A stretch of DNA of 64,000 nt from the NCBI GenBank assembly GCA_040768125.1, contig JAXGNG010000001.1:1178001-1242000 (forward strand). Direction: 5' to 3'. Under the pieces are notes generated by a model. It was given only the letters and a program-made list of their open reading frames with translations, made no database searches and was not told where the DNA came from. Source of the DNA: RBG-16-49-21 sp040768125. Lineage in GTDB: Bacteria > Spirochaetota > UBA4802 > UBA5550. Both the position numbers and the translations under genes were made by a program. Below, in pieces: positions 18,507 through 26,929 of this stretch (positions are counted from its first letter, which is position 1; every line of letters begins with the position of its first letter).

Positions 18507-18869
18507 ATGGGCATCATGGAAGCGATTGCCGGGAGGGTGGCCCAAACGGATTTCGCCCGCAGGGCGATAGCGGAGGGCGCCGACCTGGGTCCCTTCAGGG
18601 AGAAGCCGGGCGGCCGGGTGATCGCCGGCATCGTCCTGATGGGGTTCAGCTACGTGATCGGCTGGCCCGCCGTCGCCCTCTTCGGGGCCGCTGCGATCTA
18701 CTTCCGTGAACCCCTCATCGTCGTCATCGGCGGTCCCCTGATCTACGGCCTGTCACACCTCGTCTTCCTGGCGGGACTCTACCTCGCCGGGGCCGAATAC
18801 GGCTATGCCCTCTTCCGATGGGCCACGAGGCGATTCGTTGAAAAGTACGCCTGCCGGGAGGGGGAATAA
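18507..18869 (+). CDS. Small integral membrane protein, unknown function
   Basis: 120 residues. A soluble N-terminus of about 35 residues is followed by three hydrophobic segments (VIAGIVLMGFSYVIGWPAVALFGAAAI, LIVVIGGPLIYGLSHLVFLAGLYLAG), with a basic C-terminus likely cytosolic. The Shine-Dalgarno site is GGCGGGG. Not recognised. It is convergent with the lipoprotein at 18878 (8-nt gap). The 18271-18506 gap upstream shows only the putative lyase promoter. Confidence 0.65.
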   Translation: MGIMEAIAGRVAQTDFARRAIAEGADLGPFREKPGGRVIAGIVLMGFSYVIGWPAVALFGAAAIYFREPLIVVIGGPLIYGLSHLVFLAGLYLAGAEYGYALFRWATRRFVEKYACREGE

Positions 18870-18877
18870 TCAGGCTC

Positions 18878-19993
18878 TCATTCGACTCCCAGGAATAGCT
18901 CGTTGATGGTGTATGAAACCTGTGTCCCCCCGTCGTCGGAATAGTTGTCCGCGCTGTCGTTCATGTTACCCCGGTCGAGCATCCCGCTGCCGGAGTAATT
19001 GTAGATATTGCAGACGTCGATCTGCGTGGTGCTCAGGGCTTTGTACATTATTCGTTTTCGGATTCTGCCTTCCTCGTTGAACTCGAAGTCGAAGGTCATC
19101 AATTTCAGCTTCTGCCAGAATCCGAAGAAGAGGTACTGGATGCCGAGACTCACCCTGAGGGTGGTGTGCTCCCCCGTATCGTCCCACAGGAGCTCCGAGT
19201 AGGAGCCGAAGTTGAGTTTATTCTCCATTGACTGGTCGTTAAAGGACGTCATTGAGACGAGCCGACCCGCGTCGTCATACTCGAAACGGTACACGCTTTC
19301 GAAGGCGCTGCCGTCGCCGGAGTAGTGCTCCGCCCGGTCCATCCTGCCGTCGTTGTCGTAGTAAAACCGGGTCAGGCGTTCCGGGGCATCGTCCTCCGTG
19401 CCGAAGATCCCGTCCGCCCCGGCGACGTAGGATACGGTGGAAATCTTCCTTCTGCCTTCGACGGTGTAGTCGACGATCTCCTTCGGAGTGACCCCGAAGT
19501 CCCTGTACGCGGTGAGGCGGTAGGTCTCGCCGTCATGCGCGGTCTCGTGATATCCCAGGATCGGGTCGATGGTGTCGTCTCCCGTCATCCAGAGGCCGTC
19601 GGGGCCCGCGTCGACCGACGAGGTCATGCGCTCGATGGCCCAGAACTGGGCGAGGAGAGGGGTCTGCTTGACGATGTTTTCCCAATCCAGCAGGTCGACC
19701 TGTATCTCGACACCGGCATAAAGCTCATGCATGTTCGTCATGTCCGGTTGTGATGATGATAATGTCGCGGCAAAAAGCCTTTGTTCCGAAATGCCGATCA
19801 CGCTGTCGTCAAGATCATAGGTGGTGGCTCTCATCAGGACCGGCTTGTTCAGCATGATGGCGACTCCGAGGAGAAGCCCCGCTATGGCGTCCTCCCCGCT
19901 GTCATTTTTTTTTGAGCATGACGCGAACGAACCCGCCGCCATGATTGAACAGAGGAGAATGGAGACGAGGGTGTTCTTTGGACGATTGATCAA
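18878..19993 (-). CDS. Lipoprotein with YD/Rhs-like repeats
   Basis: 371 residues from TTG 19993, chosen because a perfect GGAGGT lies 6 nt upstream and the resulting N-terminus is a lipoprotein signal (LVSILLCSIMAAGSFASC, lipid-modified Cys about residue 26). The mature part contains Tyr-Asp repeat-like units (FYYDNDGRMDRAEHYS, YRFEYDDAGRLVSM) of the kind seen in Rhs shells, plus further beta-rich segments. It is probably a surface- or periplasm-facing anchored protein. No C-terminal toxin is present, so a polymorphic toxin is not supported. Confidence 0.75.
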   Translation of the reverse strand: MINRPKNTLVSILLCSIMAAGSFASCSKKNDSGEDAIAGLLLGVAIMLNKPVLMRATTYDLDDSVIGISEQRLFAATLSSSQPDMTNMHELYAGVEIQVDLLDWENIVKQTPLLAQFWAIERMTSSVDAGPDGLWMTGDDTIDPILGYHETAHDGETYRLTAYRDFGVTPKEIVDYTVEGRRKISTVSYVAGADGIFGTEDDAPERLTRFYYDNDGRMDRAEHYSGDGSAFESVYRFEYDDAGRLVSMTSFNDQSMENKLNFGSYSELLWDDTGEHTTLRVSLGIQYLFFGFWQKLKLMTFDFEFNEEGRIRKRIMYKALSTTQIDVCNIYNYSGSGMLDRGNMNDSADNYSDDGGTQVSYTINELFLGVE

Positions 19994-20140
19994 GGTAGTA
20001 CCTCCGGCGTGTATATGTTTTTCCTCACCAGGTCGCCGCACGGAACATTTCCTACATTTTTTCGAAGAGGGTCAAGCAATTTTTACGACTGGAAGATTAC
20101 CAACGGGTCGGGAAAAGATGGCACGGGACCCGGGCCATGG

Positions 20141-20776
20141 TCAATTTCTCTCTTCTTCGGAGGGTTCGACGCAAAGCTCCGCCACCGACGCGATCCCCGG
20201 CACTTCCCCTCCCACGCGGACAAAGTCGATACCAGCCCTCTCCGCAGCCTCGAGGTCGGAATCCGCGTCGCCGAAATACGCGGTCTCATCGGTGGTGACG
20301 CCGAATCGCGCCATGCAATTCAGGAGCATCTTCGGGTGGGGCTTGGGCTCCGCCCCGATGGTGGACGCGAAATAATCGAACCATTGGTCCAGGCGGAAGT
20401 GCGCGGCGAGTTTCTCCATGGAGCGTCCCCGGTTCGTCGCCACGGCGAGGCGATGGCGCGCGGAGAGGATTCCCAGGACATCCTCGAAATCAAAGAGGGG
20501 CCTGAGACCGGGGATGAAGGGCGTGTAATCCGTTTCCTGGCTTATCCGGAAGAGCCGCTCGGCTTCCCGGGCATCCGGCACGAGGTCGTATATGAGTTGA
20601 CGCGTGGACATGTAGGCCACCTTCTCCTCAAGGGCTTCACCGAGGGGAGGGTGACCGCCTTTCGCCAGGCAACGGTTGAAAAAAGCGATATTCGCCTCGC
20701 GGGATTCGAAGAGGACGCCGTCGCAGTCAAAGATGAGCAGGCGTTTCTTCCGTATTGTTTCTATTAAACTGTTCAT
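20141..20776 (-). CDS. HAD-superfamily phosphatase (phosphoglycolate-phosphatase-like)
   Basis: 211 residues from ATG 20776. HAD motifs are intact: I, LIFDCDGVLFES; II, AVATNRGRS; III, Lys in EPKPHPKM; IV, YFGDADSDLEAA. A helical cap lies between motifs I and II, as in subfamily IA phosphatases such as Gph. An upstream extension to 20815 lacks a ribosome site. The gene is divergent from ispE across a region with a palindromic promoter. The substrate is unknown. Confidence 0.85.
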   Translation of the reverse strand: MNSLIETIRKKRLLIFDCDGVLFESREANIAFFNRCLAKGGHPPLGEALEEKVAYMSTRQLIYDLVPDAREAERLFRISQETDYTPFIPGLRPLFDFEDVLGILSARHRLAVATNRGRSMEKLAAHFRLDQWFDYFASTIGAEPKPHPKMLLNCMARFGVTTDETAYFGDADSDLEAAERAGIDFVRVGGEVPGIASVAELCVEPSEEERN

Positions 20777-20864
20777 GGGTGCATGGTGCCCGTCCGGGCA
20801 AAAAAAACCAAACATTTTATGCTCATTTTGCCTGTCAATAAGATATTGAAAAAATAATTAATTC

Positions 20865-20888
20865 TTGACATATACGGCGCCGTATAAT
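20865..20888 (+). promoter_or_regulatory. ispE promoter region with a perfect 16-bp palindrome
   Basis: TTGACA (20865-20870) is followed after only 12 nt by a consensus TATAAT (20883-20888). The spacer and -10 are occupied by the perfect palindrome TATACGGCGCCGTATA (20871-20886). Upstream TTGAAA (20846-20851) could instead pair with ATATAC. The palindrome looks like an operator. Confidence 0.45.
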
Positions 20889-20925
20889 AGTTTTGCTTCT
20901 TCTAAAGGAAGGGTCCATAAGGGCA

Positions 20926-21834
20926 TTGGTCGATTCGATCAGAGCTGACGCGAAAGTCAATATCCATCTCGAGGTTCTCAACCGCAGGGAAGACGGATAT
21001 CACAACATCTTCAGCGTGATGGCGAGCGTCGCCCTTCATGATCTTTTAAAACTCGAAGAGCTCACGGTGGGCGATCCGGGGGGCGAGGGGCCGGTGGTCA
21101 AGGTCCGCAGCGCCGGCGGTGCCCACGCAGAGATAATCGATACTCTTCACGACCATGACAACCTGATCACCAGGGCCGCCCGCCTCTATTTCGAAGGCGT
21201 GGGGAAGGGCGGATCCGCGACCTTTTCCGTCGTCAAGAACATACCCGCCGGGGCGGGGCTGGGCGGCGGGAGCAGCGACGCCGCGGCGGCACTGAAGCTT
21301 CTCAACGCCCGTCTCGCGGCGTTCAGGCCTGAGGATCTCCCGGCAATGGCCTCCAGGATCGGTGCGGACGTTCCATTCTGCCTCCAGGGTGGCTTCGCTG
21401 TCTGCCGCGGCATCGGCGATATCGTGATTCCGGTACCGGCCAAAAAGAGCGCCGCGGTGCTCATCGTGACCCGGGGCATACACGTCGATACCGGATCGGC
21501 CTACAGGGCCCTCAAGAGGGGGCCGGATGCCGACCCGGCCATGGAGAAGATGATCGGGAAACGCACGAAGGCGCTCGCCTCCATTCTTTCCAGGGGGGCC
21601 TTCGGGGAACTCCGGTCCACCGCGGTGAATGATTTCGAGGAGCCGGTGTTTCGCCTTCACCCGGAGATCGGGGAGACCAAGGAATTGCTGTATGGCCTCG
21701 GGGCCGATTTCGCGGCGATGACGGGGTCGGGGTCGAGCCTGGTAGCCATCTTCCGTGACAGGGAGAGGGCGCGTTCGGCGCAGAGGCGTGTCGAGGAAAC
21801 GGGAGCAGTGGTGATCCCGACGACGTTTGCGTAG
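20926..21834 (+). CDS. ispE: 4-diphosphocytidyl-2-C-methyl-D-erythritol kinase
   Basis: GHMP kinase of the non-mevalonate isoprenoid pathway, phosphorylating CDP-methylerythritol. The N-terminus AKVNIHLEVLNRREDGYH and the ATP-binding loop GAGLGGGSSDAAAAL are diagnostic, and a C-terminal MTGSGSSLVAIF completes the GHMP set. TTG 20926 is favoured: AAGGAAGGG lies about 12 nt upstream, and the longer frame from 20893 would start almost at the transcription start. About 302 residues. It leads the block with tRNA-Gln, a GlmU-like gene, prs, rplY and pth. Confidence 0.9.
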   Translation: MVDSIRADAKVNIHLEVLNRREDGYHNIFSVMASVALHDLLKLEELTVGDPGGEGPVVKVRSAGGAHAEIIDTLHDHDNLITRAARLYFEGVGKGGSATFSVVKNIPAGAGLGGGSSDAAAALKLLNARLAAFRPEDLPAMASRIGADVPFCLQGGFAVCRGIGDIVIPVPAKKSAAVLIVTRGIHVDTGSAYRALKRGPDADPAMEKMIGKRTKALASILSRGAFGELRSTAVNDFEEPVFRLHPEIGETKELLYGLGADFAAMTGSGSSLVAIFRDRERARSAQRRVEETGAVVIPTTFA

Positions 21835-21904
21835 CTGAGCGCTGCGTCTTTGATCGGTTTCGTCTGCGGTGCAGGCGGGACGGACCAAGCATGCAAATGC
21901 TCAT

Positions 21905-21975
21905 TGAGGTGTGGCCAAGCGGTAAGGCATCGGGTTTTGGTCCCGTGATCCCAGGTTCGAATCCTGGCACCTCAG
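21905..21975 (+). tRNA. tRNA-Gln (anticodon TTG)
   Basis: The acceptor arms TGAGGTG (21905-21911) and CACCTCA (21968-21974) pair, with discriminator G75. The D-arm is GCCAAGCGGTAAGGC, the anticodon loop TTTTGGT reads TTG, and the T-arm contains GGTTCGAATCC. CCA is not encoded. It sits between ispE and the GlmU-like gene on the same strand. Confidence 0.93.
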
Positions 21976-21994
21976 ATTTCGAGAAGCGGGGAAT

Positions 21995-22741
21995 CTGACT
22001 ATCGAGAATGTAGCTTCCATTGTGCTGGCCGCTGGCAGAGGGGTGCGCATGCAGTCCGATCTGCCGAAGGTGCTGCACCGATTCATGGGCAAGCCACTCA
22101 TCCTGCACGTCCTGGACAGTCTCCGGGACGCCGGCGTTACCGACATATGCGTCGTCGTGGGGTATCGCGGTGAGCTCGTGATTGACGCCGTGGGGGACCG
22201 TGCCAGGACAGTGTGGCAGCACGAGCAGCTCGGCACGGGTCATGCGGTGATGCAGGCCGAGAGTCTTTTCAGGGATCACGAAGGAGGTATCATCGTCGCC
22301 TGCGGGGACGTCCCCCTGGTGCGGCCGGGTACCTTCCGCGCCCTCGGGGCCTCGTCGGACCCGGGCCGTGTCGGGGCCGTTGTGCTTACCATGGTTCCGG
22401 AAGATCCTTCGGGTTACGGACGCGTGGTAAGGGACCCCGCGGGGTCCCTTCTCCGCATCGTCGAGGAGAGGGACGCCTCGGAGGAGGAGAAGAGGATCCG
22501 GGAAGTCAATTCCGGGACCTATTGTTTCGATTCCCGCCTCCTTTTCGAGGGGCTGGGCCGCATCGGGACCGACAACGCGCAGGGAGAGTACTACCTCCCT
22601 GATGTACTCGGTTTCGCGAAATCCCGCGGATACGAAATCTCAACGCTGCTCCTGGACGACCCGATCGAGGGGAGCGGGGTAAACACCGTCGGGGAGCTCC
22701 GGCGCCTCGAGGAGTACTGGACGAAAAGGAAAACAGGGTAG
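21995..22741 (+). CDS. glmU: GlmU-like nucleotidyltransferase, uridylyltransferase domain only
   Basis: The GT-A pyrophosphorylase signature VLAAGRGVRMQSDLPKVLH is clear, with EQLGTGHAV, CGDVPLV and VNSGTYCF. About 248 residues: the C-terminal left-handed beta-helix acetyltransferase domain of bifunctional GlmU is absent. The first ATG/GTG (22022) would cut off the first strand, so a CTG start at 21995 behind AAGCGGGG is more likely; this is unusual and unproven. Position before prs and rplY supports the GlmU lineage. It likely makes UDP-GlcNAc from GlcNAc-1-P, so an acetyltransferase would have to be encoded elsewhere. Confidence 0.82.
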   Translation: MTIENVASIVLAAGRGVRMQSDLPKVLHRFMGKPLILHVLDSLRDAGVTDICVVVGYRGELVIDAVGDRARTVWQHEQLGTGHAVMQAESLFRDHEGGIIVACGDVPLVRPGTFRALGASSDPGRVGAVVLTMVPEDPSGYGRVVRDPAGSLLRIVEERDASEEEKRIREVNSGTYCFDSRLLFEGLGRIGTDNAQGEYYLPDVLGFAKSRGYEISTLLLDDPIEGSGVNTVGELRRLEEYWTKRKTG

Positions 22742-22747
22742 GGCGAG

Positions 22748-23689
22748 ATGGCTGAGAATCTGCTGAAGGTGTTCACGGGGACCTCGAATCCGGTCCTCGC
22801 GGAAGAGATTGCCAAGTACCTTGGCATCGAGCTTTCCAGGATAGACGTGAAGCGCTTCCAGGATGGTGAGATTTCCATCAAGATAAAGGAAAACGTGCGC
22901 GGCCAGGACGTGTTCATCATACAGTCCACCTGCCGGCCCACCAATGACAACGTGATCGAGCTGCTTCTCATGATCGACGCGGCGCTCAGGGCGTCGGCGG
23001 GAAGGATCACCGCGGTGATCCCCTATTTCGGTTACGCGCGCCAGGACAGGAAGGTGGAGCCCAGGGTGCCCATCTCCTCGAAGGTGATGGCGAACATCAT
23101 CCAGGTGGCGGGGGCCGACCGGGTGCTCACCATGGAGCTGCACGCGGAGCAGATCCAGGGATTCTTCGATATCCCCGTGGACAACCTGCTTTCGGCGCCC
23201 ATCGCGATCGAGTACATAAAGAAACTGAAGCTCAAGGATCTGGTCATGGTGTCGCCTGATTCGGGGGGCGCAGAGCGGGCCCGGTTTTACGCGAAGAACG
23301 TCGACGCGGGCCTGGCGATCATCGACAAGCGGCGCCCGGAGCCCAACGTTGCGGAGGTGCAATACGTAATCGGCGACGTCGAGGGGAAGAACTGCATCCT
23401 GGTTGACGACATGGTGGATACCGGGGGCTCGATATCGAAGGCGGCCGGGGCGCTCAGGAAACAGGGGGCGAAAGACGTGTACGGCCTCTTCACCCACGCC
23501 GTCCTCTCGGGTGACGCCATAACAAATCTTGAGTCGGCGGGATTCAAGGAGATACTTTTTACCAATACGATACCCTACCGCGGGGAGAGGGAGATCAAGG
23601 GCATGACGATACTGTCAATCGCGTCGCTCTTCGGCGAGGCCATTAGAAGGATCCATGAATGCGAATCGGTGAGTTCCCTTTTTGTATAA
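22748..23689 (+). CDS. prs: Ribose-phosphate pyrophosphokinase
   Basis: 313 residues, full length. It makes PRPP from ribose-5-phosphate and ATP for nucleotide, His and Trp synthesis. Landmarks: RFQDGEISIKI, the flexible-loop/ATP segment PYFGYARQDRK, the cation site VSPDSGGAERAR and the PRPP loop LVDDMVDTGGS. It starts 6 nt after the GlmU-like gene, with the GGGCGAG site overlapping the junction, so the two are co-translated. Confidence 0.96.
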   Translation: MAENLLKVFTGTSNPVLAEEIAKYLGIELSRIDVKRFQDGEISIKIKENVRGQDVFIIQSTCRPTNDNVIELLLMIDAALRASAGRITAVIPYFGYARQDRKVEPRVPISSKVMANIIQVAGADRVLTMELHAEQIQGFFDIPVDNLLSAPIAIEYIKKLKLKDLVMVSPDSGGAERARFYAKNVDAGLAIIDKRRPEPNVAEVQYVIGDVEGKNCILVDDMVDTGGSISKAAGALRKQGAKDVYGLFTHAVLSGDAITNLESAGFKEILFTNTIPYRGEREIKGMTILSIASLFGEAIRRIHECESVSSLFV

Positions 23690-23753
23690 CGGGGCGGAAA
23701 CGCTGAACGCGACGATACCGAGAACAATACCAGGATAATAGACGAGGCAAGGA

Positions 23754-24404
23754 ATGGAATCAAAGAGTTTACCAGTTGAACCGAGAACGGACTTCGGGAA
23801 GAACGCGAGCCGACGGCTTCGCCGTGAGGGTTTTATTCCCGGTGTCATATATTCCCACGGGGAGACCGAGACGGTGAAGATCCCCATCAAGGATTTTTTC
23901 AGGCTTTTCAAGGGAAAGGTTTCGGAAAGCGTGCTCTTCGATATCAAGGGCGGCTCGGGGAAAGAGGGCGCGGAGAAGATGGGATACGTGAAGGATTACC
24001 AGCTTGATCCCCTGACGGGTGAAATCGTGCACCTTGACCTTTTTAAGGTAACAAAAGGGGAGAAACTGGTCACTAAAGTTCCCGTGGAGTTCACCGGCAC
24101 GTCGAAGGGCGTGAAAATGGGCGGAATATTCGAGATCGATCTTCGGGAGGTCGAAGTCGAGTGCCTTCCCAGGGACCTCCCCGAGGTGATCATGGTGGAT
24201 GTCACCGAGCTCAATGCCGGTGATTCGATCCACGTGAGGGATTTGTCCCCCGGAGAAGGGGTCGTGATCCTGACTCTTCCCGACGCCCCCGTGGCATCCG
24301 TGCAGATCCCCAGGGTGGTGGTGGCCGAGGAGACGGCGGAAGAGGCGGAAGGCGCCGCCGCCGAGGAGAAAAAGGAGGAATCCGCAGAAGCCTCCGGAGA
24401 CTGA
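23754..24404 (+). CDS. rplY: 50S ribosomal protein L25/general stress protein Ctc
   Basis: 216 residues, the long CTC form: N-terminal L25 5S-rRNA-binding domain (RTDFGKNASRRLRREGFIPGVIY) and a C-terminal beta domain (VPVEFTGTSKGVKMGGIFE). The last 30 residues are an Ala/Glu-rich acidic tail. Position between prs and pth matches the Bacillus prs-ctc-pth order. Confidence 0.93.
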   Translation: MESKSLPVEPRTDFGKNASRRLRREGFIPGVIYSHGETETVKIPIKDFFRLFKGKVSESVLFDIKGGSGKEGAEKMGYVKDYQLDPLTGEIVHLDLFKVTKGEKLVTKVPVEFTGTSKGVKMGGIFEIDLREVEVECLPRDLPEVIMVDVTELNAGDSIHVRDLSPGEGVVILTLPDAPVASVQIPRVVVAEETAEEAEGAAAEEKKEESAEASGD

Positions 24405-24473
24405 AGGGATTGATTTTCGATATGCGCAGCCGTTGTGCCGAGCGGCATCACATTTGAAAAGGGAGCGGTGTTA

Positions 24474-25100
24474 TTGAAGCTGATCGTTGGTTTCGGGAAT
24501 CCCGGTGAGAAGTACGCGAACAACAGGCAGAACATCGGGTTCAAGGTCATCGATATCATCGGGAACAACGAGAATATCGATGTGCGCATCAAGAAGAAGA
24601 AGTCGATAATCGGGCGGGGCAAGATCCTGGGAACCGACGTGGTGCTCCTGAAGCCCCAGACCTTTGTGAACCTTATCGGGGAGTCGGTGCTCTATATCGC
24701 CTCGTTTCTCAGGATAAACGTGCGTGACATCATCTGCATTGTAGAGGATTCATCCCTCAAGCTCGGTGAAATGAGGGTCGACTACCTCTTTTCGGGTCTG
24801 ACCCACGAGGGCCTAGAGTCGATGACCAGGGCCCTGAAGTCAGAGCGCTACGCCAAGGTCCGCGTGGGGATCGGGACGCCTCCGAAAGGCGTGAAGATGG
24901 AGGACTACCTCCTCCAGGATTTCACCGATGACGAGAACCTTATCCTGATCGACGTGCTCAACAAGACCGAGAAGGTGGTGAACCAGCTTATCAAGAACCC
25001 CATCGAGGAAGTGCAGGACAAATACAACCCCGAGGGCGCGGTCAAGATCAAGAAGCGCAAGGTAAAGGCCATTCATATCGATCACCGGAAAAAGCGCTGA
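24474..25100 (+). CDS. pth: Peptidyl-tRNA hydrolase homologue with altered active site
   Basis: TTG 24474 is chosen: AAAAGGGAG lies 8 nt upstream and the protein then begins MKLIVGFGNPG like other Pth. About 208 residues. The fold signatures are present (GFGNPGEKY, LLKPQTFVNLIGESV, KVRVGIG). However, the catalytic His of the RHN motif (His20 in E. coli) is Gln19 here (NNRQNIGF), and the usual HDELDL segment is VEDSSL, so Asp93 aligns with Glu. A basic extension ends the protein. It may be inactive, slow, or repurposed for ribosome or tRNA binding. Confidence 0.85.
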   Translation: MKLIVGFGNPGEKYANNRQNIGFKVIDIIGNNENIDVRIKKKKSIIGRGKILGTDVVLLKPQTFVNLIGESVLYIASFLRINVRDIICIVEDSSLKLGEMRVDYLFSGLTHEGLESMTRALKSERYAKVRVGIGTPPKGVKMEDYLLQDFTDDENLILIDVLNKTEKVVNQLIKNPIEEVQDKYNPEGAVKIKKRKVKAIHIDHRKKR

Positions 25101-25246
25101 GGCGGAGCCCCTCGCCAGGCAGGGGGGGCCCTGCGATCAAACGGTCCCCGTGGCCGCAAATGTTCTTGACTTTAATGCCAATCCATGGAGACTCTCCGTA
25201 TGCGGGGTCAATCCGCGTACCCCATCACGCAAGGGAGAAATTAGCG

Positions 25247-26068
25247 ATGAGAAAAGGACGGCTCTTGATCATGTCATTGGTTGCGGCGGCGGTGGTCTCG
25301 CCGGCATTCGCGCAATCGTACAAGTATGATTACCATCCGGCCTACGGACCGGCTCCCCTGGGCGGAAACCCCCAATCGATGGCCAGGGAGCTCAGCTACG
25401 ACAATTTCCGCTCGATACGATGGCTCAATTCCGCCATCATGAACTACGGCGGCGGCGAGGCCGAGATCGACAAGCTCATAGACGCCTACTCCGATGCCAG
25501 CGCCCTCTATTTCCAGAATAAAATGATGGATTCGGCGAAGTCCTTCATCGAAAACCAGACCGCCATCATGCAGTCGGCGAAGCAGCTCGCCGAGAAATAC
25601 AGCACGGACACGTCGGCCATCCTCAAGGAGTCCATGGAGCTGAGCCTCAGGTCGAGGCTCAAGATGGGCATCCGGGGCGACCAGGGCATGGATTCGGTCG
25701 ACACGTTCCTGAATATGGCCAAGGCGGGGGTATACAAGGCCAATGATTACTACGAGCGCTTCAAGGACGCCAAAGCCGCCCCGGCGCGTGAACTCATTAC
25801 CGCCATCTACCTCTACCGGCGCGCGAAGGCCAACATGTTCCAGATGATGACCAAACTGGCCGATGTCCAGAGCAGGTTCCTCGCCGAGCAGGAAGTCAAC
25901 GCCATGATCGCGAAGAAGGAGATCAGCCAGGGGAACAAAGAGCGGGTGCGGCGGGAGAAGGAGGACCAGAAACGGAAGGAACTCCTGTCCCGCTATCTCG
26001 ACAAGTACGCCAAAGACATGGTGGACAACAAGAACGCGGTGTACGAAACCAGGGAAAAGGAGAAGTGA
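25247..26068 (+). CDS. Secreted helical protein, unknown function
   Basis: 273 residues from ATG 25247 (AAGGGAG 9 nt upstream). The signal peptide RKGRLLIMSLVAAAVVSPAFAQ ends at an AxA-Q site. The mature protein is nearly all helical: LSYDNFRSIRWLNSAIMNYG, then a segment around ALYFQNKMMDSAKSFIENQ, and a highly charged C-terminal helix (KKEISQGNKERVRREKEDQK). It shares a faint pattern with the secreted protein at 29231-30067, suggesting ancient paralogy. Not recognised. Confidence 0.7.
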   Translation: MRKGRLLIMSLVAAAVVSPAFAQSYKYDYHPAYGPAPLGGNPQSMARELSYDNFRSIRWLNSAIMNYGGGEAEIDKLIDAYSDASALYFQNKMMDSAKSFIENQTAIMQSAKQLAEKYSTDTSAILKESMELSLRSRLKMGIRGDQGMDSVDTFLNMAKAGVYKANDYYERFKDAKAAPARELITAIYLYRRAKANMFQMMTKLADVQSRFLAEQEVNAMIAKKEISQGNKERVRREKEDQKRKELLSRYLDKYAKDMVDNKNAVYETREKEK

Positions 26069-26074
26069 AGCGCG

Positions 26075-26929
26075 TTAGCGGGGCTTCTTCATTTCGGATT
26101 CGGTCAGCGTCCGGTCGCTCTTCAGCACCCTGAGGGCGAGGACCCTGATGCGGGAGTTGTTATGCACGAGAAGGTCGATGACCTTCTCTTTTGTTTTTTC
26201 GTCAAGATGGTATCCGTCGGCCGCCTTCAGCGCCGCCGCGAGGAGCGAGAAGTCTGACTCCCCCCGGATGCGGCTCGCGATTGCGGGGTAGAGGCGCTGG
26301 TCCCTGAACGTGATATTGTTCAGCACCGCGAGGACAACGTTCACGTCAGGATCATTCATCGCCCTGAGTATGTGGGGAATCATCTTTTCCCTTATTACCG
26401 TCCTGTCCAGCGAGATGATGCCCCTGGCCGCCTCCTCGCGGATGAGCCAGTCGCCGCTGTCCAGGGCGCGTACGTAAATATCGGCCGCCTGAGCGTCCCC
26501 GAGGCCGCGAAGCTCCCTGAGGGCGTGCCACCGCACGTTGTCCGCGGGGTCTTCCGACGCGATCCGCCGCAGCATCGCCAGGCAATCCCGGCTTTTCATT
26601 ATCGCGAGGCCCTTCACGGCCTCCATCCTTACCTGCTGGTACGGGTCGCCCGACGCCACCATCAGGGTGCCGACGATGAGGTCGTTCTTGTCGGGACCTA
26701 TGTAGCGGACGATCTCCCGCACGGCTTCAACCCGCTCCATCCAGTTCCCGGCGGCGTATTTATTCGCGGCGCTTCTCTGTTTCTGGGTCCTTACCAGCTC
26801 GGATTTCTGGAAGAGGCCGCAGCCCCCGGCGAGGTGAGCGGAGATGACGATGATCGCGACGGAACGCCACGCGTTCACCGGGAGACGGGGGCGGGCGTCC
26901 CGGGATGGTTCGCGGGACCGCACCCTCAT
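26075..26929 (-). CDS. HEAT-repeat lipoprotein
   Basis: 284 residues from ATG 26929, which overlaps the upstream transglycosylase stop by 4 nt (ATGA). The lipoprotein signal is VAIIVISAHLAGGC with the modified Cys near residue 36. The mature part has about five HEAT/PBS-type repeats (VRMEAVKGLAIMKSRDCLAM, RWHALRELRGLGDAQAADIY, IREEAARGIISLDRTVIREK). A longer frame to 27070 is a shadow of the transglycosylase gene. Coupling to the SLT gene suggests a scaffold or regulator of the wall enzyme (inference). Confidence 0.8.
   Translation of the reverse strand: MRVRSREPSRDARPRLPVNAWRSVAIIVISAHLAGGCGLFQKSELVRTQKQRSAANKYAAGNWMERVEAVREIVRYIGPDKNDLIVGTLMVASGDPYQQVRMEAVKGLAIMKSRDCLAMLRRIASEDPADNVRWHALRELRGLGDAQAADIYVRALDSGDWLIREEAARGIISLDRTVIREKMIPHILRAMNDPDVNVVLAVLNNITFRDQRLYPAIASRIRGESDFSLLAAALKAADGYHLDEKTKEKVIDLLVHNNSRIRVLALRVLKSDRTLTESEMKKPR

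Noticed and set aside
18878..19993. Rhs/polymorphic toxin
   Set aside because: Only a few YD-like units occur, with no PxxxxDPxG junction and no toxin domain.
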